DNA of 64,000 nucleotides from Paenibacillus sp. Root52 (lineage in GTDB: Bacteria; Bacillota; Bacilli; Paenibacillales; Paenibacillaceae), in NCBI RefSeq assembly GCF_001426865.1, contig NZ_LMFO01000005.1, positions 159,737-223,736 of the forward strand, in the 5' to 3' direction. The first letter of the stretch is position 1. Every line of letters begins with the position of its first letter. Shown here one piece after another: positions 56,503 to 64,000 of the stretch. The notes under the pieces are model-generated. The model saw nothing but the letters and a program-made list of their open reading frames with translations. It was not told the DNA's origin and did no database searches. A program made the position numbers and the translations under genes.

Positions 56503-57327
56503 GTGGAGACTCAATATAGGTTTGGGAAAACAGATGAGACCTCTCGTTTGCCGATTTATATGACTACAGTGGGGTATTGGGAGCATCAGAAGGAGACAGA
56601 TCGTCCGCAGGGTTTTCCTGACTACCAGATCCATCAAGTCATTGAAGGGCAAGGGAAACTGATCATTCAGGATGAGGAGCATCTAGTCGGCCCAGGTGAT
56701 GTATTTTTCCTCTATCCTGGCATTCCGCATCGTTATATGCCCATAAGTGAGCGCTGGGAGCTGGCATGGATTTCTTTCCAGGGGAGGGAGGCTAGTGAAT
56801 TGCTCTCGTATGCAGGAATTACCCATTCGCGCGTATGTAGATTGAGGTCTAATAAGCTATTACACGGACTACAACATATGCTTGTGAGAGAAGAGAGTGT
56901 AGAAGATACCGACTATGAGATTGAATGCTCCAAGTGGTTGTACGCGCTGCTGCTTGATCTTAAACCAATGCTTATCGCTCCGGCTAATCACAATGATGAA
57001 TTACAGCGGTTAAAGCCCGTGTTGCGATACATCGCTGAACATCTAGATCAATCGTTGTCTCTAGCCGAGCTAGCCGAAGTGGCCGTGGTGTCCCCGCAGT
57101 ATTTATGTCGATTGTTCCAGCGGGCATTATTCACCAGACCGTTGTTCTATGTGAATCAACAGCGTATTAATCGCAGCAAGCAATTGATGTTTAGCGAGAT
57201 GCAGCTGCGAATATACGAAATTGCCCATCGGGTTGGGTACGAGAATGCGAGTTACTTTTGCGCCATGTTCAAAAGGCATACCGGCATGAGCCCGGAAAGC
57301 TTCCGTAAGCTACATGGATTGCAATGA
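56503..57327 (+). CDS. AraC family transcriptional regulator
   Basis: 274 residues: an N-terminal cupin (about 15-120, with HQVIEGQGKLIIQDEEHLVGPGDVFFLYPGIPHRY) and a C-terminal pair of HTH motifs (about 175-270, LAELAEVAVVSPQYLCRLFQRAL and IAHRVGYENASYFCAMFKRHTGMSPESFRK). The cupin likely senses a sugar. GTG 56503 follows AAGGTGGTGA. Divergent from lacZ, so it is the likely activator of it. Confidence 0.92.
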   Translation: METQYRFGKTDETSRLPIYMTTVGYWEHQKETDRPQGFPDYQIHQVIEGQGKLIIQDEEHLVGPGDVFFLYPGIPHRYMPISERWELAWISFQGREASELLSYAGITHSRVCRLRSNKLLHGLQHMLVREESVEDTDYEIECSKWLYALLLDLKPMLIAPANHNDELQRLKPVLRYIAEHLDQSLSLAELAEVAVVSPQYLCRLFQRALFTRPLFYVNQQRINRSKQLMFSEMQLRIYEIAHRVGYENASYFCAMFKRHTGMSPESFRKLHGLQ

Positions 57328-57357
57328 TTTCGTTCACATCCTATTCGCTCATTCAAC

Positions 57358-59397
57358 TTATATAGAGGGTGTATGTGTAACGGCGTATACTTCGCTTAAA
57401 TGAAACGCCAGATAGATCTTCATCCAGCCTTCTGAATCACTCAGATCTACACCTAGAATTTCTTCTATTTTACGTAGGCGTAAATAAAGTGTATTGCTAT
57501 GAATATGCAATCGTTCGGCTGTAGCCTGAACGGAGCGGTTCTCGGAAATATAGGTTTTGAGCGTAAGTTCGAGTTCACCTGATTTATGCTGCTGGAGCGG
57601 TGCTAGAACTTCATGAATATAGTTTTCAATATCCGACGTCTCTTGATTGAGGAAGAGCTTGTTAATGCCAATATCTTCATAGAGCATCCTGCCTACCTTA
57701 TTGCGTTTCAGCAAAAATGACAGTGCGCGCGCAGCCTCGTCATTGCTCTTGGACACATACTCCAGACCACGGTACACGCCACCGATTCCCATTAAGAGTT
57801 GAGGTGTCTTAGAGGTGGCCCATTTCTGTATGGCTACTTCGAGTGTGTTTATGACATGCAGCCGGATTTTGGGATCGGAAGCAGCGGCCAGAATCGTTAT
57901 TTTATTGTGTGTATTAAATAGAAGATACTCAGTTGTACCTAGCTCCTTATCAATAAAGCCAATGAGCTTACGAACCCAATTTTCCGTTGTTTTCATATCC
58001 AGATGCTCGCTCTGAAGCTGAACTTGAATGACGAATAGGGATTGATGCGCTGGTAAATGAAAGCCGGCGAGCCTGCTCTCTAACTGCTGAGGTTCCCGAT
58101 ATTGAACGAGATCAGCGAAATAATCCTGGTTTTTGCGATAAGTCATCTCTGTCAGGGAGTAGGTATTCATCATATTCAGTGTGACAATAGCTCCGCCTTG
58201 TTCCAGAATAACATGGTCAAGCTGGCGCAGAGGATGATGTAGCTCAATGAGGAAACAACCGAGCACAAGCGCACCATATACGATCGGATATAGATATACG
58301 TCGGAATTTCCGTCTCCAGGCAATGTCATGGGGTCGAAGTTATTCTCTATTAAACTATAGATATTGACCTCATGAAGCATTGCACTCTCCGGTATCGTAG
58401 GATACCAATCACTTCTCGCCATATCAATATAATAGGTAGGCAAGTTAAGCATCGAACCTACCTTCTCTATGGTATGCCCTAAGGAACCATGTTCAATGGA
58501 AAGTTTGGTAAACTGATTATGAATTTCATTACGGCTGACGAGATAACGGTTCTTCTCCAGTAGCTCAGAGTACATGGTGGCGTTCGAGATGGCAATCGCG
58601 GCTTGATCCGCAAATCCTTGCATCACGTTCAGGTCATGCGGGGCAAAACGCCTGTATTGCGTGAATTGATAGACAAGCATGACCCCAATTTTACGCGTGT
58701 TCATCGTGACTGGAACAGCAATCATGCTTTTCGCTACACTACCGTCAGGCAATGCACTAACAATAATGCTGGCATTCTCCGGATTAACGTTAGCCATATC
58801 CCTGTATGCCTCTTCCGGATTACTGTATATACGGCCGATGCCTTCCTCATATACCTTTCCAGTAATTCCTTCATCAATCTCCCCTTGATACTGAAACACA
58901 CTATCTTGAAAACCAACCTTGGCTTTAGGAATCATTTTGCCTGATTCGGGATCGACCATCATAAATAAACCACAGGATAAGGATGGAATTACCTTAAGCG
59001 CGTTCTCCATAATTTTCAGCAAGAGATCGTTTAATTCTAGGGAACAGGTAAGCTCTCTCAGCCCCGTCATCCATCGCTCATTATGTACACGCTCCTTCAT
59101 GATCTGCTGTTTGAGCAGCTCTTCTCGGATCAAGGATTCCAGACGTTCACTCTGTAAGAGGGTCAGTTGCTTCTGGGTATCGACAGCCACACGGATATTG
59201 CAATGGGATAGAAATTCAAACGTATATTTAAATATTTTCCACTCTGAACCTGGAGAAATTTCCTCGATATTGTCGGGCATCTCTCCTACAAGCAGCCAGT
59301 TACTCCACTCAACATCATAATCATCCTTGAGCCATATGCCGTACCGACAGGTGCCGAAGCTATGTGTCATAAAGGAATGAATCGTCTCATTCATCAT
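57358..59397 (-). CDS. PucR/CdaR-type transcriptional regulator with GAF domain
   Basis: 679 residues. The N-terminal third is unclassified, followed by a GAF-like region (about 130-290, with GITGKVYEEGIGRIYSNPEE and SMIAVPVTMNTRKIGVMLVYQF) and a long middle; the end carries the PucR HTH: ENRSVQATAERLHIHSNTLYLRLRKIEEI (about 625-655) and a last helix. Such regulators sense small molecules and control catabolic genes. ATG 59397 is 8 nt from GGAG. It is divergent from the amidohydrolase and its permease, its probable target. Confidence 0.88.
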   Translation of the reverse strand: MMNETIHSFMTHSFGTCRYGIWLKDDYDVEWSNWLLVGEMPDNIEEISPGSEWKIFKYTFEFLSHCNIRVAVDTQKQLTLLQSERLESLIREELLKQQIMKERVHNERWMTGLRELTCSLELNDLLLKIMENALKVIPSLSCGLFMMVDPESGKMIPKAKVGFQDSVFQYQGEIDEGITGKVYEEGIGRIYSNPEEAYRDMANVNPENASIIVSALPDGSVAKSMIAVPVTMNTRKIGVMLVYQFTQYRRFAPHDLNVMQGFADQAAIAISNATMYSELLEKNRYLVSRNEIHNQFTKLSIEHGSLGHTIEKVGSMLNLPTYYIDMARSDWYPTIPESAMLHEVNIYSLIENNFDPMTLPGDGNSDVYLYPIVYGALVLGCFLIELHHPLRQLDHVILEQGGAIVTLNMMNTYSLTEMTYRKNQDYFADLVQYREPQQLESRLAGFHLPAHQSLFVIQVQLQSEHLDMKTTENWVRKLIGFIDKELGTTEYLLFNTHNKITILAAASDPKIRLHVINTLEVAIQKWATSKTPQLLMGIGGVYRGLEYVSKSNDEAARALSFLLKRNKVGRMLYEDIGINKLFLNQETSDIENYIHEVLAPLQQHKSGELELTLKTYISENRSVQATAERLHIHSNTLYLRLRKIEEILGVDLSDSEGWMKIYLAFHLSEVYAVTHTPSI

Positions 59398-59670
59398 GGG
59401 CATTACTCCTTTCGTGTGTTAATACATCACATTAGTCATATCAATTTTGAACGAAGTATCTTCTTCGCTGTGTATATCACCATGGATATCTATATAAAAC
59501 TGTTGGTCTCAACAATGACATTATACAATTGCAGCTTATATAATGTCAGTAACTTTAACGCAATACAATTTCAATGTGTTACAACAGTATAGCTTTAACT
59601 TGAATAGGTACAACACGTATCATTCATTACGATGATGCGTAACCAAATCTGAAAACGAGGTGGAGTATTG

Positions 59671-60891
59671 ATGAGTTCAATGATTGCTTTTACAGGTGCA
59701 TTGCTGATAGATGGACAAGGCGGAGAGCCTGTTTCCGATAGTGTGGTTCTGGTAGAGAACGGTAAGATTAAAGAAGCAGGTGCCAAGGCAACTGTACAGA
59801 TCCCAGAAGAAGCTCAGATTGTCGACGTAACTGGAAAAGTTATCATGCCAGGATTGATCGATGCACATGTTCACGTTCACGGAGCGAAGAATCTGAACAT
59901 GGCTGCGGTGGCTCTTGAGCCAAATGAACTTCAGATGGGGAGAGCGTTACAGGATCTACCGAAGCTGATTAACGCAGGTTTCACAACGGTTCGGGATGTC
60001 GGCAGCCATGTTGCTGTGTATATTCGTGACCTGATCCAGGAAGGTGTCGTTAAAGGGCCGCGGATCAAAACGTCTCGTCATATGCTCAGTCAGACGGGTG
60101 GACATGCAGATATTCATATGATTCCGACCGAAATGAATATTTTCACGACATGTGACGGTGTGCCAGAAGTTATTAAGGCCGCACGCACGCAGTTCCGTGA
60201 GGGTGCAGATTTTATTAAAGTTTGTTCGACAGGTGGGGTGTTGTCTGAGAAGGATGACCCACGCTGGTCACAATTCCGCTTGGATGAACTGAAGGCGATT
60301 GTCTATGAAGCTGAGGCGGTACAGTCATATGTAGCATCACATGCACAAGGGACGCAGGGAATTAAAAATGCGTTGCTCGCAGGTGTGCGTACGATTGAAC
60401 ATGGAATCTACATTGATGAAGAAGGCATTGGTATGATGCTGGATCAGAAGGCCATTCTCGTTCCAACACTAGCTATCGTGCATCGGATTATCAAAGAGGG
60501 GCATAAATACGGTGTACCTGAATTTGGAACTCGCAAAGCAGAGCGTGTATACCAAGAGCATATTGAAAATATGATCATTGCACACAAAGCGGGTGTAACC
60601 ATCGCAGCGGGTACGGATTTCTGTACGTGTGCACCGGTAGAGCATGGCGGTAATGCACTCGAACTGCGATTACTTGTAGATGATGTTGGCTTCACGCCAA
60701 TGCAAGCCATTGTTGCTGCAACGCGAGATGCTGCCAAAGCGATGCAGATGGAGGAGGAGATCGGTACCCTTGAGGCGGGCAAGTCAGCAGATCTGCTGGT
60801 ACTGAATGTGAATCCGTTGACAGATATTAGTCTGCTTGAAAATACAGCCCATATTGAGCAGGTCTATTTATCAGGTGAACGCTTGAAGTAA
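59671..60891 (+). CDS. Metal-dependent amidohydrolase family protein
   Basis: 406-residue hydrolase of the imidazolonepropionase/Xaa-Pro dipeptidase-like amidohydrolase class. The metal site begins DAHVHVHG (His 66 and 68), then an FIKVCSTGG Lys, HAQG and EHGIYID His residues, and the C-terminal GTDFCTC Asp. TTVRDVGSH and GTLEAGKSADLLVLN complete the family pattern. ATG 59671 follows GAGGTGGAG. The next gene, 35 bp on, is a permease-like protein, so uptake and cleavage of one substrate is likely; the substrate is unknown. Confidence 0.9.
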   Translation: MSSMIAFTGALLIDGQGGEPVSDSVVLVENGKIKEAGAKATVQIPEEAQIVDVTGKVIMPGLIDAHVHVHGAKNLNMAAVALEPNELQMGRALQDLPKLINAGFTTVRDVGSHVAVYIRDLIQEGVVKGPRIKTSRHMLSQTGGHADIHMIPTEMNIFTTCDGVPEVIKAARTQFREGADFIKVCSTGGVLSEKDDPRWSQFRLDELKAIVYEAEAVQSYVASHAQGTQGIKNALLAGVRTIEHGIYIDEEGIGMMLDQKAILVPTLAIVHRIIKEGHKYGVPEFGTRKAERVYQEHIENMIIAHKAGVTIAAGTDFCTCAPVEHGGNALELRLLVDDVGFTPMQAIVAATRDAAKAMQMEEEIGTLEAGKSADLLVLNVNPLTDISLLENTAHIEQVYLSGERLK

Positions 60892-60926
60892 GATGCAGAC
60901 AACATAGAGAATGGGGAGAAGTCACC

Positions 60927-62093
60927 ATGTTTAGTCAACCGATTTATATCGCCACGATATTACTCGTCATTTTAGCTATTGGAGAATTAGTCTCCATCTG
61001 GTCCAAAGCACGAATTCCTTCCTTGCTCGTTGTTCTAATCGGTTATCTACTGCTGAACTGGGCCGGATTCTTTCCGCAAGGCGTGGTGTCAAGCTCTGCA
61101 CTGAGTGCGTTCGGGGCGCTGATGGTGGCTCCACTTATTGTGCACATGGGAACCTCGATTCCACTGAAATTGATTCGTTCGCAGTATAAAGCGATATTGA
61201 TTTCACTGTTCGGATCACTTATTGCTACAGGCCTCATTTTGTTGATTGTAACGCCATTTTATGGTTACCCTACAGCTGTTGCCGGGTCAAGCCCGGTGGT
61301 CGGTGGGATTATCTCTTATCTGATCACGGCTACCAAGCTGCAGGAGATGAATCTCGCGCATCTGATTACGATTCCGGCTGTTATTCTTGGTATTCACTCA
61401 CTCGTGGGCATGCCGCTCGCAACCAATTTACTTCGGAGGTATGCACTGAAACTACAGAAGCAGGGCGCTTTTGAGAACAAGACTCCATCGCCAGGAAACG
61501 TAAATATTAAGGAAGCGAATGTGAAAACATTTCTTCCACAGCGTTTCCATACCGCTCCAATCTTGCTATTATTCTTATTCATTATGGGCAGTCTGTCCAT
61601 CTTTCTTGGCAATGTAACCGGGCTTAGCTACAGTATTTGGGCGTTGCTGTTAGGTGTTATTGGCCATCTTGTCGGGCTATTCCCATCACGGATTCTGGAT
61701 AAAGCTAGTACGTCAGGCATTGCTATGATCGGTCTGATTATCGTGGTTATGACAAGTATGGAGTCGATTACGGTGGATGCAGTGGTCAGCTCTATTATTC
61801 CCGTGTTGTTCATTATCGCAGTCGGGGTGGTTGGGGTAATGATCGGGGGATTCCTTGGCTCCAAGATATTCAAATGGGATCCACTGAAAGGTCTGCCTGT
61901 GGCGTTAACAGCCCTATTTGGTTTTCCAGGGGACTACATTATCTGTGAAGAAGTGAGTCGTTCCGTTGGACGTGATGAGAATGAACGTCAAGCGATTCTG
62001 GATGAGATTTTGACGCCGATGCTGGTCGGTGGATTTACAACAGTCACCACAGCTTCTGTGTTAATCGCGTCAGTATTGATCAAAACACTATGA
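60927..62093 (+). CDS. Polytopic membrane protein, probable transporter
   Basis: 388-residue protein with about ten hydrophobic segments and a repeat-like layout of two halves around a polar linker (about 185-205, KLQKQGAFENKTPSPGNVNIKEANVKT). Conserved-looking stretches are AGSSPVVGGIISYLITATKL and LPVALTALFGFPGDYIICEEVSRSVG. It resembles sodium-coupled or glutamate-type permeases in general shape; no family is certain. It lies directly after the amidohydrolase, probably in the same operon. ATG 60927 follows GGGGAG. Confidence 0.8.
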   Translation: MFSQPIYIATILLVILAIGELVSIWSKARIPSLLVVLIGYLLLNWAGFFPQGVVSSSALSAFGALMVAPLIVHMGTSIPLKLIRSQYKAILISLFGSLIATGLILLIVTPFYGYPTAVAGSSPVVGGIISYLITATKLQEMNLAHLITIPAVILGIHSLVGMPLATNLLRRYALKLQKQGAFENKTPSPGNVNIKEANVKTFLPQRFHTAPILLLFLFIMGSLSIFLGNVTGLSYSIWALLLGVIGHLVGLFPSRILDKASTSGIAMIGLIIVVMTSMESITVDAVVSSIIPVLFIIAVGVVGVMIGGFLGSKIFKWDPLKGLPVALTALFGFPGDYIICEEVSRSVGRDENERQAILDEILTPMLVGGFTTVTTASVLIASVLIKTL

Positions 62094-62236
62094 GTACGTG
62101 AACCAAAGTGGAGTTGTTAGTTCAATCCCTTTTATAAAATTGATCTTCTCTTCATCCTAATTTCAGATTCTATTAAGGTTCGAGGGCTAATATAAGTCTT
62201 GTAAACCCCTTCTCGTGTTAAATAGATGTGTGACTG

Positions 62237-62271
62237 GCTCCGCCCGGATCGTCCGGCGGGGCATTTTTTTT
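62237..62271 (+). terminator. Terminator of the amidohydrolase-permease operon
   Basis: GCTCCGCCCGGA 62237-62248 pairs with TCCGGCGGGGC 62252-62262 (one bulge), then ATTTTTTTT. Confidence 0.88.
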
Positions 62272-62368
62272 GTATCTTTGGCTGTGTCGGGTTACGTGAT
62301 GATGATATGATAGAATCATACATAATGGGTATACAGAGCAGAGATATGAAGAGGAAGGAAAGGTTCTC

Positions 62369-63286
62369 ATGGATGTGACGCTACATACGATGTTTCGACC
62401 AATTCAGATCAATGGTACGGATGAGCAATCGTATTATGTGGAGAGAATGCCTTCTGCTGATCTAATGGCGTACATTGCTTGCTATTGGGAATCAGGATTT
62501 TTCTCGAATAGAGAAGAGAGCATGTTGCCTAAACAGGTGAATGGAGTACCCTCTCGGGTATTGCCGGACGGTTGTACGGATATTCTGATAACATACGATG
62601 CGGCTCAGCCGAAGCATACGTTATCGTATTGTGGGAACTACACGCAGCCCTTCATGTTTCCGCAGTCAGTAGGTGCAGTTCCATCAGGGGATTATACGTT
62701 TGGTGTGCGTTTTTTTCCGGGCGGGGCACGTTCATTTCATGGATTGCCGCTGGATACGTTCACAGATCTGAGAATCGCTCTTGAGGAGTGCTGGCCTTCC
62801 CAGGTGGATGAACTTCGGGAACGCCTGGCTACAACGAATAGCTTTGATGAGCGAGTGCGAGTCATGGAGGGTACATTGAAACGGTTGTCGGTGCGTATCT
62901 CGGCATATGAGCAGGATCTGATGAAAAATGTTCTGCACCGCATATTCAGCGAGGGCGGTAGCATGAATGTACATGAACTCGCCATGCGTGAGGTTGTGAG
63001 TGAGCGGCAATTACACCGTAAATTTGCAGGCTGGATCGGCGTTAGCCCGAAGCGATTCAGCGAGATCGTTCGTTTTCACCGTGTGCTGGCTAGCATCCAC
63101 CGGAATCCGGCGCGTGACTGGGCGGCATTGGCGGTTGAACATGGATTCTACGACCAGGCACACTTGATTCGTCACTTTCGTAAGTTCTATGGAGAGACGC
63201 CACGGACCGCTGCTAAGGAACATCATTTGATGATGTCCGATTTGTACAATAGATTGGACAAGCCCTCGGTTATACTTAAAACCTAA
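62369..63286 (+). CDS. AraC family transcriptional regulator with DUF6597-like N-terminus
   Basis: 305 residues. The N-terminal part (about 20-140) has LPDGCTDILITYD and FGVRFFPGGARSFHGLPLDTFTD, typical of AraC proteins with the DUF6597 domain; the C-terminus has two HTH motifs (MNVHELAMREVVSERQLHRKFAGWIG and WAALAVEHGFYDQAHLIRHFRKFYGETPRTAAK). ATG 62369 follows GAGGAAGGAAAGG. It ends 27 bp before the DinB gene, so it may regulate it or be co-transcribed. Confidence 0.92.
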   Translation: MDVTLHTMFRPIQINGTDEQSYYVERMPSADLMAYIACYWESGFFSNREESMLPKQVNGVPSRVLPDGCTDILITYDAAQPKHTLSYCGNYTQPFMFPQSVGAVPSGDYTFGVRFFPGGARSFHGLPLDTFTDLRIALEECWPSQVDELRERLATTNSFDERVRVMEGTLKRLSVRISAYEQDLMKNVLHRIFSEGGSMNVHELAMREVVSERQLHRKFAGWIGVSPKRFSEIVRFHRVLASIHRNPARDWAALAVEHGFYDQAHLIRHFRKFYGETPRTAAKEHHLMMSDLYNRLDKPSVILKT

Positions 63287-63312
63287 GATGAATGATAAAG
63301 GAGACTTATGAT

Positions 63313-63801
63313 ATGAATGGAACTATGCAAATGAGAGATCATCTGCTTCGAGAATTGGAAACAGGCGTGCGCACAGGGGCATCACTTATCCGTCTGATTC
63401 GTCCAGAGGATTGGGCATACCGTCCACAGGACAATATGCGTTCTCTGGTGGAGCTAGTGCACCATTTTATTCAAATTATGGCCTCGGATCTTGCCATCAT
63501 GCAGGAGAAAGGCGAAGCAGAGGTAGGACAAGTTGAGAATAGTCTAGCAGGCATCGAGGATATTGAGAAATTAGAGGCAACGCTGTGGAGTAATCTAGAA
63601 GCGTACAAAGCCTATATCGTTTCACTCAGTGAAGAGGATCTATTAACCCGTTCAACCAAAGCATTTTATATGGAGCATGGACACCTTCAGGCGCAATGGC
63701 AGATTGAGACGCTAACTCATGTATTCCATCACCGTTCCCAGCTCTATAATTATCTCAAGCAACAAGGGCATGAGTTAAACTTCTTCATGTTATACGCGTA
63801 A
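63313..63801 (+). CDS. DinB-like four-helix bundle protein
   Basis: 162-residue DinB/YfiT-like protein. His ligands of the likely metal site lie in ELVHHFIQIM and in HVFHHRSQLYNYLKQQGHE, the usual first-His and HxxxH-type pair. Such proteins are metal-dependent hydrolases or thiol transferases; the substrate is unknown. ATG 63313 is 9 nt after AAAGGAG, better than ATG 63292. The AraC gene is directly upstream. Confidence 0.88.
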   Translation: MNGTMQMRDHLLRELETGVRTGASLIRLIRPEDWAYRPQDNMRSLVELVHHFIQIMASDLAIMQEKGEAEVGQVENSLAGIEDIEKLEATLWSNLEAYKAYIVSLSEEDLLTRSTKAFYMEHGHLQAQWQIETLTHVFHHRSQLYNYLKQQGHELNFFMLYA

Positions 63802-63903
63802 GCACGGAGAGTTATAATCTTCTGTCAGCAGAGTTTGCGTATGTAATTCAGTCCGTTTCTACATTGAACATAACGTACTCAACACAGCAGCTCTACCGGA
63901 TGG

Positions 63904-64000
63904 TGGAGTGCACCCCTTAGAATAGACATTGGAAAAACCCCTGGGTTTAGCCGATGAAATTCTAGGGGGTGCATTTTTTATGGCGATTAAAGGACAAAAG
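63904..64000 (+). mobile_element. Left end of an IS3-type insertion sequence (partial)
   Basis: An end-like segment TGGAGTGCACCCCTTAG starts about 63904, and TGCACCCCTTAGAA (63909-63922) pairs with TTCTAGGGGGTGCA (63960-63973), one mismatch, forming a strong hairpin just before an ORF. The ORF begins MAIKGQK, like the first ORF of several IS3-type transposases. The right end lies outside the window, so the family is a guess. Confidence 0.6.
63980..64000 (+). CDS. Start of a transposase OrfA-like gene (partial)
   Basis: Seven codons (MAIKGQK) from ATG 63980, preceded by AGGGGGT about 10 nt upstream. The ORF leaves the window, so only the first residues support the call. The ribosome site lies within the right arm of the hairpin, which may limit translation from readthrough transcripts. 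Confidence 0.5.

Overview
The window looks like a chromosomal segment of a spore-forming Firmicute of the order Bacillales, most probably Paenibacillus. The evidence is a small acid-soluble spore protein (SspH type), a GerAB-type germination permease, a CIRCE-controlled groESL operon, T-box leaders, a bacterial Ku/LigD system, and the gene order tsaE-tsaB-rimI-tsaD ... ABC-F ... moaC ... tatA-tatC ... groES-groEL, which matches the ydiB-groEL block of Bacillus subtilis. Base composition is moderate, with one sharply GC-rich island inside tsaB. No rRNA, tRNA, CRISPR array or complete insertion sequence was seen.

Region 1 (1-18.1 kb) is a Wzy-dependent exopolysaccharide (EPS) operon on the plus strand. 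It holds a bacterial tyrosine kinase, a cis-acting RNA resembling the EAR/epsC antitermination element, UTP-glucose-1-phosphate uridylyltransferase, a priming sugar-phosphate transferase, a Wzy polymerase, a split PssD/PssE glycosyltransferase pair, four further glycosyltransferases, a Wzx flippase, a pyruvyltransferase, ManC, UDP-glucose dehydrogenase, a LytR-CpsA-Psr protein, a secreted GH74-like beta-propeller protein and a VanZ-like protein. Many genes overlap by 4 bp. The precursor genes predict a polymer containing glucose or galactose, mannose, glucuronic acid and pyruvate ketals.

Region 2 (18.1-30.2 kb) holds envelope and transport genes: an ABC-2 exporter preceded by a Cys-rich small ORF and two palindromes, an AI-2E family permease, a GntR regulator with a perfect 11-bp inverted-repeat operator, a DUF1648/DUF5808 membrane protein, a secreted alpha/beta hydrolase, a CBS-domain (CorC/HlyC) membrane protein, cardiolipin synthase, and a YitT family protein behind a structured leader.

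Region 3 (30.2-36.5 kb, mostly minus strand) carries non-homologous end joining with polymerase and ligase as separate genes plus Ku, interspersed with a GerAB-like permease and a two-domain VOC (CatE-like) protein. SspH follows on the plus strand.

Region 4 (36.8-51.1 kb) is the conserved housekeeping block: the t6A tRNA-modification genes, leuA behind two tandem leucine T-boxes, a DnaA-box cluster, an ABC-F ATPase, 5-formyl-THF cyclo-ligase, two molybdopterin genes, TatA/TatC and GroES/GroEL. Five copies of a short inverted-repeat element (GTTCAAAAAGTCC ends) are scattered at 4.9, 32.3, 39.8, 45.3 and 46.7 kb.

Region 5 (51-64 kb) is accessory: small membrane and lipoprotein genes, lacZ with a divergent AraC regulator, a PucR/CdaR-type regulator divergent from an amidohydrolase-plus-permease pair, a second AraC regulator with a DinB-like protein, and, at the right edge, the left end of what looks like an IS3-type insertion sequence.
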